Notes under the pieces: generated by a model | The model's input: the letters and a program-made list of their open reading frames with translations, nothing else | Told to the model about the DNA's origin: nothing | Databases searched by the model: none | In this document: positions 42,511 to 51,117 of the stretch, piece by piece | How positions within the stretch are numbered: position 1 is the stretch's first letter | Layout: each line of letters begins with the position of its first letter | Assembly: GCF_900185645.1 (NCBI RefSeq) | Contig: NZ_FYAM01000023.1 | Span: forward strand, 124,001 to 188,000 | From: Clostridium sp. BSD9I1 | Lineage (GTDB): Bacteria; Bacillota; Clostridia; Clostridiales; Clostridiaceae | DNA: 64,000 bases | Direction: 5' to 3' | Position numbers and translations under genes: made by a program

Positions 42511-43818
42511 ATGGAAGCATTAAAGTTTCAGCTTATAAATAAAAGAATTAAAGAAACTAACTTTTATCATATAGAGGGCATTGTTAAAAAAGTAATAGGG
42601 CTTACTATTGAAGCAGAAGGAATAAAATCTTTTGTTGGTGAAGTTTGTATTATATACAATGAAAGGAATAATCCTATAGATTGTGAAGTTGTTGGTTTTA
42701 AGGAAAAAGATGTGATACTAATGCCGCTTGGAGAACTTATAGGTATATCACCTGGTTGTAGAGTAGTGCCGACTGGAAAACCTTTAAGCGTAAAATGTTC
42801 TGAAGAACTATTTGGGAAAGTTTTGGATGGATTAGGAAGACCACTAGAAGGTGAAGAAGTAAGGTGTGGGGTTTACTATCCCCTAGATACAGCACCTCCA
42901 GATCCTATGAAGAGAAAAAGAATAAAGGATATAATTCCAACAGGAGTTAGAGCCATAGATGGTTTTATAACCTGTGGTGAAGGGCAGAGAATAGGAATAT
43001 TTGCAGGAAGTGGTGTTGGAAAAAGTACAACCTTAGGGATGATAGCAAAATATGCTGAAGCAGATGTAAATGTTATATGCCTTATTGGTGAAAGAGGAAG
43101 GGAAGTTTTAGATTTTATAGAACGAGATTTAGGACCTGAGGGTATGAAAAAAAGCATAGTAATATGTGCAACTTCTGATAGACCAGCTCTGGTGAGAATT
43201 AAGGGAGCATTTACAGCAACAGCTATAGCAGAATACTTTAGAGATAAGGGGAAAAAAGTAATTTTAATGATGGATTCTGTAACTAGATTTGCAATGGCTC
43301 AAAGAGAAGTTGGACTTGCTATAGGTGAACCTCCAGCAACTAAAGGCTATACTCCTTCAGTGTTTGCAATGCTTCCAAGGCTTATGGAAAGGTCAGGAAT
43401 GTCTGATAAAGGTTCTATAACAGCATTTTACACAGTACTTGTAGATGGGGATGATTTTAATGAGCCTATTGCTGATGCAGTAAGAGGTATATTGGATGGA
43501 CATATAGTACTTTCTCGTGCGTTAGCAGCTAAAAATCATTATCCCGCCATAGATGTACTAAATAGTATTAGTAGACTTATGAGTGAAATTGCAGAAGAAG
43601 AGCACAAAAAGGTTGCAGCAATTTCAAGGGATCTTATGGCAACTCATAAGGAATCTGAAGACTTAATAAACATAGGTGCTTATGTTAAGGGAAGTAACAA
43701 TAAGGTAGATATGGCTATACACTACATTGATAGTATAAATAAATTTCTTACACAAAGCGTAGAGGAACACACATCGTTCAATGATACTATAAATTGGCTT
43801 AAATCAATGTTTAAATGA
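42511..43818 (+). CDS. fliI: Flagellum-specific export ATPase FliI
   Basis: A 435-residue F1-beta-like ATPase that feeds substrates to the export gate. Walker A is GSGVGKS (166-172); IGERGREV, the Walker B strand KVILMMDSVTRFAMAQREVGLA (seen as VILMMDSVTRFA) and the GEPPATKGYTPSVFA loop follow. AGAGGGT precedes ATG 42511. Complete and normal in length. Confidence 0.95.
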   Translation: MEALKFQLINKRIKETNFYHIEGIVKKVIGLTIEAEGIKSFVGEVCIIYNERNNPIDCEVVGFKEKDVILMPLGELIGISPGCRVVPTGKPLSVKCSEELFGKVLDGLGRPLEGEEVRCGVYYPLDTAPPDPMKRKRIKDIIPTGVRAIDGFITCGEGQRIGIFAGSGVGKSTTLGMIAKYAEADVNVICLIGERGREVLDFIERDLGPEGMKKSIVICATSDRPALVRIKGAFTATAIAEYFRDKGKKVILMMDSVTRFAMAQREVGLAIGEPPATKGYTPSVFAMLPRLMERSGMSDKGSITAFYTVLVDGDDFNEPIADAVRGILDGHIVLSRALAAKNHYPAIDVLNSISRLMSEIAEEEHKKVAAISRDLMATHKESEDLINIGAYVKGSNNKVDMAIHYIDSINKFLTQSVEEHTSFNDTINWLKSMFK

Positions 43819-43843
43819 TTGACAATTGAGAAGAGGGAGTTAT

Positions 43844-44281
43844 ATGGAAAACTATAAATTTAGGCTTCAAAAACTTTTAAACATAAGAATGGATAAAGAA
43901 GATGAATCAAAGAGAAAATTTAAAGAAGTTCAAAAAGAAAAGATAGAAGTTGAAAATAAATTAATTTATCTTCAGGAAAATTACAAGAAGTACTCCTGCT
44001 TATGTGATAATCAAAGTATAGTAGAGCAAAAAATAAAATACCGATATTTATCAGCATTAAATGTAGGAATAAATCAAACTTCAAGGGAACTTGAAAATAA
44101 GGAAAAGCTTTTAAATAATGCACGCCAAGAATTGAAGCAAAAGCAAATAGAGAGAAAAACTGTAGAAATATTGAAAGAAAAAGGATATGAAACGTTTATA
44201 AAAGAACAAAATTTAATTGAACAAAAGACTAATGATGAATTTGCACTTTATGCTCACATAAGAGCTATGCGAGGGAGGTAA
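43844..44281 (+). CDS. fliJ: Flagellar export chaperone FliJ
   Basis: A 145-residue, almost wholly coiled-coil protein (FRLQKLLNIRMDKEDESKRKF; ARQELKQKQIERKTVEILKEKG). It works with FliH and FliI in flagellar export. ATG 43844 is chosen because GAGGGAG lies five bases upstream; the outer TTG 43826 would place the ribosome site inside the gene. Position between fliI and fliK supports the call. Confidence 0.87.
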   Translation: MENYKFRLQKLLNIRMDKEDESKRKFKEVQKEKIEVENKLIYLQENYKKYSCLCDNQSIVEQKIKYRYLSALNVGINQTSRELENKEKLLNNARQELKQKQIERKTVEILKEKGYETFIKEQNLIEQKTNDEFALYAHIRAMRGR

Positions 44282-44286
44282 AGTAA

Positions 44287-45657
44287 TTGAATGTAGCATT
44301 AGGAGAAATTACACCTAATTTTAATGTAAAAAATATAGAAACTCCTAAAAAGTCAGAAGATACTAAATTTAAGGATGACTTTTCTAAAACTTTAGAAAAT
44401 AAGTGTAAGTTGTCCTCTAAGGAAATTAAAAGAGATAATTTGCAAGAAACAAGAAGTAAAAGTGAAGGCAAAGAAATAGATAACAATTCTAGTTTGGACA
44501 TGAATAACATAAAAGATAAACTAAAGGAAGTAGGAATAAGTGAAGAAAAGCTAAATAATATAAACTCAATTGAAGATTTAGAACAACTTATAAAAGATGA
44601 TATATTAAGTGCACAGGAAAGTAATGTTTTACCAAATGAAGCTATTTCAATAATGGGAGTTTTAATATTAAATTCCTTAAATAACATTACTTCTAAAGAC
44701 GAAGTAAGTCAATTAAAGGAAGTAATAATGTCCAATGTGAGACTTTTAATTGATAATGTTAATTTAGATGATAGCTACTTCAAGAATAAACTTAATTCAT
44801 TATTAGAAAATATTGATGCAAATATTTTAGATAATAAGTTACATATTGGTTTGCCAGAATCTTTTAAACAAAATTTACAGGAAGAACTTGCTTCACTTGT
44901 AAAAGAAGCTAAAGAAAGTTTAAATAAATCTTCAAATAAAACTGGAGTTATATTTGAAGAGCATGAAGTAAGTTTAAATAAAGATACTAATGTAGTATCT
45001 AATAATATTAAACAAGATAAAGGAACTAATGTAATATCTAACAATATTAAACACGATAAAGATAGTTTTTTAAGTTTAAAAGATAACAAGCTCTCACAAG
45101 AAGAAAATATACTTAAAAATTTATCTAAGGACTCTTCCAAAGATAACAAAATTGAAAATGCAGTTAATTTCATCAATCATTTAAAGACAACTGTAGAAAA
45201 TGTACAAGTCCCAGCAGAAGAAAATATAGTTATAAATAAAGATACTTTTGTAAATGACATACTAAAAACAGTGAAATATATAGAAATAAACAATCTTAAG
45301 GATTTAACTGTGAAAATTAATCCTAAAGAACTAGGAGAAATAATAATCAAAGTAACTGTAGAAGGAGGCGTAATGAAGGCAACCATTAATGCACAAAATA
45401 AGGAAGCCTTCAATTTATTAAACGCTCATCTTTCAGAGTTAAATGATAAATTGCAACAAAATAATATACGTATTGAAAGTCTTAACATAAATATATACGA
45501 AGATACAACTTTTTTTAGGGGACAATCTCAACATGAAAATAGTGGGAAACAGCAAGAGAAAAAAAATAAATCATCTACTACAGAAATTCAAGGACTTGAT
45601 ATGGATGAAATAATGATACCAAACGAAGAACTAAATAATGTAAATTTGTTTGCTTAA
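44287..45657 (+). CDS. fliK: Flagellar hook-length control protein FliK
   Basis: A 456-residue exported ruler protein. The N-terminal two thirds are Asn/Lys/Ser-rich and variable, with two tandem 13-residue repeats. The C-terminal Flg_hook domain (about 335-410) shows LTVKINPKELGEIIIKVTVE and LLNAHLSELNDKLQQNNI. It starts with TTG 44287, ten bases after GGAGG at the fliJ stop. This C-terminal domain switches export specificity from hook to filament. Confidence 0.88.
   Translation: MNVALGEITPNFNVKNIETPKKSEDTKFKDDFSKTLENKCKLSSKEIKRDNLQETRSKSEGKEIDNNSSLDMNNIKDKLKEVGISEEKLNNINSIEDLEQLIKDDILSAQESNVLPNEAISIMGVLILNSLNNITSKDEVSQLKEVIMSNVRLLIDNVNLDDSYFKNKLNSLLENIDANILDNKLHIGLPESFKQNLQEELASLVKEAKESLNKSSNKTGVIFEEHEVSLNKDTNVVSNNIKQDKGTNVISNNIKHDKDSFLSLKDNKLSQEENILKNLSKDSSKDNKIENAVNFINHLKTTVENVQVPAEENIVINKDTFVNDILKTVKYIEINNLKDLTVKINPKELGEIIIKVTVEGGVMKATINAQNKEAFNLLNAHLSELNDKLQQNNIRIESLNINIYEDTTFFRGQSQHENSGKQQEKKNKSSTTEIQGLDMDEIMIPNEELNNVNLFA
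44986..45063 (+). repeat. Two tandem 39-base repeats inside fliK
   Basis: Units 44986-45024 and 45025-45063 are near identical and encode TNVVSNNIKQDKG and TNVISNNIKHDKD. The unit length is a multiple of three, so copy change would alter protein length without frameshift. Confidence 0.8.
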
Positions 45658-45669
45658 GGAGGTGAAAGA

Positions 45670-46200
45670 ATGGCAGAAACTACAGGCGTTAATACTCAAA
45701 ATCAAGCATATTCATCCACTAAAACAAATAGAGGTACTAAGATAGTAAAAGCTGGAGGAGAATTAAGTAAAGATGCTTTCTTACAAATACTCGCAGCAGA
45801 ACTTACTAATCAAGACCCATTGTCAGGTGGGAAAGATGGAACTGAGTATGTAGCTCAAATGGCTCAATTTGCTAATTTAGAGCAGATGACAAATATGAAT
45901 ACTTCCATGAATTTTTCTGGAGCATCAGGTTTAATTGGTAAAACTGTAATGATTGATTCCTTAAATGATAAGGGACAATATCATGTAGGTACAGTTACTG
46001 GAGTATCCAAAGATGGAAGTGTAGTAAGAGTAAATGTTAATGTTGGTAAGATAAAACTTGAAGATGGTACAGAAGTAGATGATATAAGACAATTTATGTA
46101 TAGCTCTATTATAGAAGTTGTGGAAACACCAAAGAGTTCTCAAGATAACGTAGAAACACCAGATGATTCCAAAGAGGAAAATGAAGATAAAAGTGTTTAA
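45670..46200 (+). CDS. flgD: Flagellar hook assembly scaffold FlgD
   Basis: A 176-residue hook cap protein. The conserved N-terminal block is LSKDAFLQILAAELTNQDPL and YVAQMAQFANLEQM. The C terminus is short and acidic; the large beta domain of enteric FlgD is reduced. AAGGAGGTG precedes ATG 45670, 12 bases after fliK. Confidence 0.92.
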   Translation: MAETTGVNTQNQAYSSTKTNRGTKIVKAGGELSKDAFLQILAAELTNQDPLSGGKDGTEYVAQMAQFANLEQMTNMNTSMNFSGASGLIGKTVMIDSLNDKGQYHVGTVTGVSKDGSVVRVNVNVGKIKLEDGTEVDDIRQFMYSSIIEVVETPKSSQDNVETPDDSKEENEDKSV

Positions 46201-46235
46201 CATATAAAGATATTTTAAATTGGAGGTTATATGAA

Positions 46236-47240
46236 ATGATACGTGCAATGTATTCAGGTATAAGTGGGCTTAGAGCAAATCAAACTAAGTTAGATGTAAT
46301 AGGTAATAATATAGCTAATGTAGGTACTACAGCTTTTAAAAATCAAAGGATAAGATTTCAAGATATGTTAAGTCAAAATGTTAGGGAAGCAACAGGGCCA
46401 GGTAGAAATATTGGGGGAACTAATCCAAGCCAAGTAGGGTTAGGCGTGCAGGTTGCTGGAATTGACACAACAATGACTCAAGGTAATATGCAGCCTACAG
46501 GAGGAATGCTTGATGTAGCTATAGATGGAGAAGGATTTTTTATAGTAGGTAAGGGAGACGTAGAAGGGAAAATTACTATTGACACTAGTGACGAAAAATA
46601 TATGACGATTAAAAGCGCGACGGATATGGAAACAATGTTCAGCCGTGATGGAGCTTTTAAGTTAGACTACAATGGTAACTTAATAAATTCTGACGGCTTG
46701 AGAGTATTAGGATATGCTTTTGAAGGATACGAGGTAGAAGATGGCAAAGTAAAAATGGCCTATGTGGATGCAGAAGATAAGGATTTAAAACCTGAGAATG
46801 AGGAGGAGCTAGTACCTTTAGCTATACCAGATGAAATTGAGGGTGAAGATGGAGAAATGAAAAGAGTAAAGAGCTTTTCCATTGACAAAAATGGACTTAT
46901 AAAGGCCGTTTTAAGTGATAATACAGTGACAGCAGTTGGTCAAATTGCTATGGCGTCCTTTAAAAATCCTGAGGGTATGACTAAGGCAGGCAAAAATATA
47001 TGGCAAAACTCAGCAAACTCTGGTCCTGCAGTTATTAGAACACCAGTTGGAACAGCTAAAGAGGATGCAAATGATGAAGGGTATGGAGACTTGGCACAAG
47101 GAATGCTTGAAATGTCCAATGTAGACTTGGCAGAACAGTTTTCAGAAATGATAGTTGCTTCTCGTGCTTTTCAGGCTAATGGAAAGATAATAACAACTAG
47201 TGATGAAATACTTCAGGAGTTAGTTAATCTTAAGAGATAG
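46236..47240 (+). CDS. flgE: Flagellar hook protein FlgE
   Basis: A 334-residue hook protein. The N-terminal rod/hook motif is MIRAMYSGISGLRANQTKLD with IGNNIANVGTTAFKNQRI, and the C terminus has LEMSNVDLAEQFSEMIVASRAFQANGK. The middle domain is short for a hook protein, so it might equally be labelled FlgE/F/G-like, but its place after flgD supports FlgE. GGAGG precedes ATG 46236. A long hairpin follows the stop. Confidence 0.9.
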   Translation: MIRAMYSGISGLRANQTKLDVIGNNIANVGTTAFKNQRIRFQDMLSQNVREATGPGRNIGGTNPSQVGLGVQVAGIDTTMTQGNMQPTGGMLDVAIDGEGFFIVGKGDVEGKITIDTSDEKYMTIKSATDMETMFSRDGAFKLDYNGNLINSDGLRVLGYAFEGYEVEDGKVKMAYVDAEDKDLKPENEEELVPLAIPDEIEGEDGEMKRVKSFSIDKNGLIKAVLSDNTVTAVGQIAMASFKNPEGMTKAGKNIWQNSANSGPAVIRTPVGTAKEDANDEGYGDLAQGMLEMSNVDLAEQFSEMIVASRAFQANGKIITTSDEILQELVNLKR

Positions 47241-47267
47241 TTTTAATTGGCAATTTTGTTATTAATA

Positions 47268-47322
47268 TTAATCAAGTGTATAGAAATTTCCTTATTGATG
47301 AAATTTTTATACACTTGATTAA
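47268..47322. repeat. 23-base-pair intra-operon hairpin between flgE and flbD
   Basis: Arms 47268-47290 and 47300-47322 are complementary at 22 of 23 positions (the exception can form a G-U pair in RNA) around the loop CTTATTGAT. No T run follows directly, so it is not a classic terminator. It lies 28 bases after flgE and 41 before flbD. Confidence 0.85.
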
Positions 47323-47362
47323 AACTTATAATTAAAACTATAGTGACAAGGAGGTCAAAGTA

Positions 47363-47572
47363 ATGATTGAAGTTACGGGATTAGATCGAAAAAAATTTAT
47401 ACTTAATGCAGAGCATATAGAAAAAATGGAGTCTGTGCCTGAAAGCCTCATTACTTTAGTTAATGGAAAAAGGTATTTAGTACGAGAATCTTTAGATGAG
47501 ATTTTAGAGAGAGTTCTAATATACAAAAGGAGAATATTTTCCATGAACTCACAGGAGGCTGCTAAGAAATGA
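47363..47572 (+). CDS. flbD: Flagellar protein FlbD/SwrD
   Basis: A 69-residue protein of the FlbD family (MIEVTGLDRKKFILNAEHIE; TLVNGKRYLVRESLDEI). The Bacillus relative SwrD raises motor torque by acting on the stator, which fits its place directly before motA. AAGGAGGTC precedes ATG 47363; its stop overlaps motA (ATGA). Confidence 0.92.
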   Translation: MIEVTGLDRKKFILNAEHIEKMESVPESLITLVNGKRYLVRESLDEILERVLIYKRRIFSMNSQEAAKK

Positions 47573-48396
47573 AAAGAAGGGATATATTAACAGCAATAGG
47601 TATAACGTTAGGTTTTGGAATGATGCTATGGGGTATGGCCATGGTAAGTATTACAGAATATAGTATTGGACAGCTTAAACTTTTCTGGGATATATCTTCT
47701 GTGATAATAACTATAGGTGGGTCATTTTGTGCCTTGCTAATAGCTTACCCATTTAATACATTTAAGAAATTATTTAAAATAATAATTCAGGCTTTTAGAG
47801 AAAGTGAAAAATCTGCACCAGATATAATAGGTGAATTTGTATCTCTTTCAAGAAAAGCAAGAAGGGGAGGACTTCTTTCTTTAGAAGATGAAATAAGCTC
47901 TATAGAGGAGGATTTTTTAAAGAAGGGACTCCAGATGGTAGTAGATGGTATTGAGCCAGAAACCATAAGGGAAATAATGGATTTAGAAATTTCTGAAATG
48001 GAAAGACGTCATAAAGAAGGAATAGAGATGCTAAGGACTTGGGGAGGATATGCGCCAGCATTTGGTATGGCAGGTACACTTATAGGACTTATACAAATGC
48101 TTGCCAATCTTTCGGATTCAAGTCAAATAGCATCAGGTATGGCAAAGGCACTTATAACTACATTTTATGGTTCATTAATGGCATACCTTATATTTAATCC
48201 TATGGCAGCAAATTTATCACTGAAAAGTGAACAAGAGGTTGTTATAAGAGATATGATGTTAGAAGGAATACTTTCTATTCAATCAGGTGTAAATCCAAGG
48301 ATAGTTGAAGAAAAGCTTATGGCTTATTTGTCACCTGAAGAGAGAAAGAATTATGCAGTATCTGTAAAAGCAGAAGGGGTGGCTGAAAATGGCTAG
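47569..48396 (+). CDS. motA: Flagellar stator protein MotA
   Basis: A 275-residue stator subunit with four membrane helices. The large cytoplasmic loop holds RKARRGGLLSLEDEI, and GGYAPAFGMAGTLIGLIQML is the conserved third-helix segment. It forms the ion channel with MotB, whose gene overlaps by eight bases. Coupling ion cannot be fixed safely from sequence. Confidence 0.94.
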   Translation: MKRRDILTAIGITLGFGMMLWGMAMVSITEYSIGQLKLFWDISSVIITIGGSFCALLIAYPFNTFKKLFKIIIQAFRESEKSAPDIIGEFVSLSRKARRGGLLSLEDEISSIEEDFLKKGLQMVVDGIEPETIREIMDLEISEMERRHKEGIEMLRTWGGYAPAFGMAGTLIGLIQMLANLSDSSQIASGMAKALITTFYGSLMAYLIFNPMAANLSLKSEQEVVIRDMMLEGILSIQSGVNPRIVEEKLMAYLSPEERKNYAVSVKAEGVAENG

Positions 48397-49129
48397 AAGA
48401 AAAAGAAGGGGTAGCGATGCAGGAGGAGCAAATAATGAATGGCTTGCAACTTATTCGGATACAGTAACCTTGCTTTTAACCTTTTTCGTTTTACTATATT
48501 CTTTTTCCAGTGTAGATGCTCAAAAATTTAAACAAATAGCCTCTGCATTTCAAAGTGTTTTATCTGGAGATAGTGGACAGACAATATTTGATTTTAACAT
48601 GAAAAATGGAGATGTGCCTTTGGTAGGGGAAACGGTGGATTTAGGGTCTGATACTGGCGGAAGAGAAAATGAGCTTTATGATAAAGTCAGAGATTTTGTT
48701 GAACAAAACAAACTTCAAAATACTGTGAGCGTAAAATCAGATAGACGCGGAGTGCTATTAGAGTTAAAAGATAATGTGTTTTTTGAAACTGGACAAGGGG
48801 AAATAAAGCCTTCTAGTTTACCAATACTTGATAAATTAAACAAGATAATATTAAATTTACCTAATGAAATAGTGGTAGAAGGGCACACAGATAATGTGCC
48901 TATAAGCAATTATAAATATAACTCCAATTGGGAGCTATCAACAGCTAGAGCGGTAAATGTGGTAAGATACTTTGTTGAAACCAAGAAACATACTCCTTCT
49001 AGATTTACTGCAGCAGGATATGGAGAATATAAACCTTTATATTCTAATGATACAGAAGAACATAAAGCAAAAAATAGAAGAGTAAATATAGTAATTGTAG
49101 CATCAGAAAAGGAGAATGGTAGTAAATGA
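48389..49129 (+). CDS. motB: Flagellar stator protein MotB
   Basis: A 246-residue stator subunit. The ion-binding Asp is D24 in LATYSDTVTLLLTFFVLLYS, within the single membrane helix. The C-terminal OmpA-like peptidoglycan-binding domain has VEGHTDNVPIS, NWELSTARAVNVVRYF and GYGEYKP..KAKNRRVNIV. It overlaps motA and is overlapped by fliL (ATGA). Confidence 0.94.
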   Translation: MARRKRRGSDAGGANNEWLATYSDTVTLLLTFFVLLYSFSSVDAQKFKQIASAFQSVLSGDSGQTIFDFNMKNGDVPLVGETVDLGSDTGGRENELYDKVRDFVEQNKLQNTVSVKSDRRGVLLELKDNVFFETGQGEIKPSSLPILDKLNKIILNLPNEIVVEGHTDNVPISNYKYNSNWELSTARAVNVVRYFVETKKHTPSRFTAAGYGEYKPLYSNDTEEHKAKNRRVNIVIVASEKENGSK

Positions 49130-49656
49130 GTGAAAAGACAGCTAAAGAAGGAAAAGGAAAAAAAACTTTCAAAACTATAATAATTATAATTATCGTAGTT
49201 TTAGCTATATCTGGAGGAGCTTTTGGAGGATATATGCTAGTCAATAAAAATAATAGTCAGGCAAGTGGGGGTAATACTCAAGTAGTAAATAACAATCTAT
49301 CTACACAAGCACCTTCAACACAAATAATTGCAAATGGGACAATGCAACCTGTAATAAGTGAGTTCACATTTGAACTTGGCGAATTTTTAGTAAATCTTTC
49401 AGATGAGGGAGAGAAAAGGTTTGTAAAAGCAAATATTTATATAGGGCACAGCAATAAAAAGCTTGCAAAGGAACTTGAAGGTAAGACACCAATGCTTAGA
49501 GATGCAATTAATAGTGTACTAAGAGCTAAAAAAGCAAAGGATTTTACTCCTAAAGGAACAGAAGATATAAAGCTTGAAATATTAAATAGAATAAATCCAA
49601 TGTTTAAAGAAGGCAGATGTGAAAGTATTTATTTTAATGAAATATTAGTTCAGTAA
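49126..49656 (+). CDS. fliL: Flagellar basal-body protein FliL
   Basis: A 176-residue protein with one N-terminal membrane helix (TIIIIIIVVLAISGGAFGG) and an external domain with FELGEFLVNLSDEGEKRFVKANIYI and LRDAINSVLRAK. FliL forms a ring around the stator and helps motor function. It is coupled to motB by an ATGA overlap, which fits that role. Confidence 0.92.
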   Translation: MSEKTAKEGKGKKTFKTIIIIIIVVLAISGGAFGGYMLVNKNNSQASGGNTQVVNNNLSTQAPSTQIIANGTMQPVISEFTFELGEFLVNLSDEGEKRFVKANIYIGHSNKKLAKELEGKTPMLRDAINSVLRAKKAKDFTPKGTEDIKLEILNRINPMFKEGRCESIYFNEILVQ

Positions 49657-49682
49657 AACTAAAGAATAAAGGTAAGGTATAT

Positions 49683-50051
49683 ATGGATTTACAGTTTTTC
49701 GCAACTTTATTGAAGATAATAGTGGTCCTCCCCTTTGTACTAATGCTTATATATATATCAATAAAATATGGGGGAGGAAAGCTTCAAGATCTTCAAAAAG
49801 GAAAATATATGAAAGTATTAGATAGGCTTTCACTATCCAAAGAAAATAATATTTTAGTAGTAAAGATAGGAGAAAAGGCCTATGTAGTATCTAGCGTGCA
49901 AGGTAAAATAGAAATTCTTTTTGAAGTACCTAGCGAAGATATAATTAAAATTGAGTGCTCAAAGGAAATTCCAGAGTACCGTAACATAAAAGATTTAATT
50001 AATAAATTAAAATCTAAAAAGGAAGATAAAGATGAAGAAACTAAATATTAA
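49683..50051 (+). CDS. fliO: Flagellar export protein FliO (FliZ family)
   Basis: A 122-residue small membrane protein: one N-terminal helix, then a short cytoplasmic domain (MKVLDRLSLSKENNILVVKIGEKAYVVSS). It helps assemble the FliP ring of the export gate. AAGGT precedes ATG 49683, and its 3' end overlaps fliP by 20 bases. Confidence 0.87.
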   Translation: MDLQFFATLLKIIVVLPFVLMLIYISIKYGGGKLQDLQKGKYMKVLDRLSLSKENNILVVKIGEKAYVVSSVQGKIEILFEVPSEDIIKIECSKEIPEYRNIKDLINKLKSKKEDKDEETKY

Positions 50052-50817
50052 AAATGCTAAAGTCTTAGTTGGAACAATATTAATAGCAGTATGTTGTGTG
50101 CTTATATTTTCATCTAAAATTTATGCAGCTCCTGCGAATGTGCCAATCCCAAGGGTTAATATATCTTTAGATGGAGCAGGAAACTCTAAAAATTATGTAG
50201 ATAATATAAAGCTCCTTATAATGCTTACTATACTTACATTACTTCCTTCTTTTATTATAATGATGACTAGTTTTATAAGAATTACAGTGGTGTTTGGATT
50301 TTTAAGAAATGCTATAGGTACTCAGCAATCACCGCCAAACCAAGTATTTATAGGACTAGCACTGTTTTTAACAGTATTTATTATGACACCAGTATATAAT
50401 GAAATTAATTCTAAGGCCTTTACTCCATATATGGAAAATAAAATAAGTCAAGAACAAGCTATAGAAATTGGAGCAGCACCGCTAAGACAATTTATGCTAA
50501 AGCAAACTAGAAAAAAGGATTTACAGCTTTTTGTAGAGGTGGGAAAGATAAATAAAGATGTGACAAGTGAAAAGATGCCTCTGTATATTGTAGTTCCAGC
50601 ATTTATAATAAGTGAATTGAAAACAGCTTTTCAAATAGGATTTTTACTTTTTATTCCATTTTTAATTGTAGATCTTGTAGTAGCAAGTATACTTATGTCC
50701 ATGGGTATGATGATGCTTCCACCAGTGATGATTTCATTGCCATTTAAACTTCTTTTGTTTGTAATGGTTGATGGATGGCACCTCCTAGTAAAATCTTTAA
50801 TAATGAGTTTTAAATGA
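50032..50817 (+). CDS. fliP: Flagellar export gate protein FliP
   Basis: A 261-residue export gate subunit with signal peptide (ending KIYAAPAN) and four helices. Family motifs are MTSFIRITVVFGFLRNAIGTQQSPPNQV (shown: RITVVFGFLRNAIGTQQSPP), FIGLALFLTVFIM and IPFLIVDLVVASILMSMGMMMLPP. AAGGAAG inside fliO precedes ATG 50032. Confidence 0.95.
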   Translation: MKKLNIKNAKVLVGTILIAVCCVLIFSSKIYAAPANVPIPRVNISLDGAGNSKNYVDNIKLLIMLTILTLLPSFIIMMTSFIRITVVFGFLRNAIGTQQSPPNQVFIGLALFLTVFIMTPVYNEINSKAFTPYMENKISQEQAIEIGAAPLRQFMLKQTRKKDLQLFVEVGKINKDVTSEKMPLYIVVPAFIISELKTAFQIGFLLFIPFLIVDLVVASILMSMGMMMLPPVMISLPFKLLLFVMVDGWHLLVKSLIMSFK

Positions 50818-50829
50818 GGTGATTAATAA

Positions 50830-51099
50830 ATGAGCGAAAATGTGGTAATAGGAATCGTAAAAGATGCCATACAAACAGGACTTATAGTAGCGGCACCAAT
50901 ACTTGGAGTTTCAATAATTGTAGGTCTTATTGTAAGTATATTTCAAGCAACAACACAAATACAGGAGCAAACACTGACATTTGTACCAAAGCTTATAGCT
51001 GTAGCAATAGTTGGACTTCTTACAGGAAGTTTTATGCTTCATCAGCTTGTAAACTTTACAGAAAGAATATTTGCATTGATTTCAAATATAATACAATAA
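50830..51099 (+). CDS. fliQ: Flagellar export gate protein FliQ
   Basis: An 89-residue, two-helix export gate subunit with the hallmark VGLIVSIFQATTQIQEQTLTF and PKLIAVAIVGLLTG. GAGGTGA at the fliP stop precedes ATG 50830. Confidence 0.95.
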   Translation: MSENVVIGIVKDAIQTGLIVAAPILGVSIIVGLIVSIFQATTQIQEQTLTFVPKLIAVAIVGLLTGSFMLHQLVNFTERIFALISNIIQ

Positions 51100-51117
51100 A
51101 TCGTTGGGGTGTTTTAG

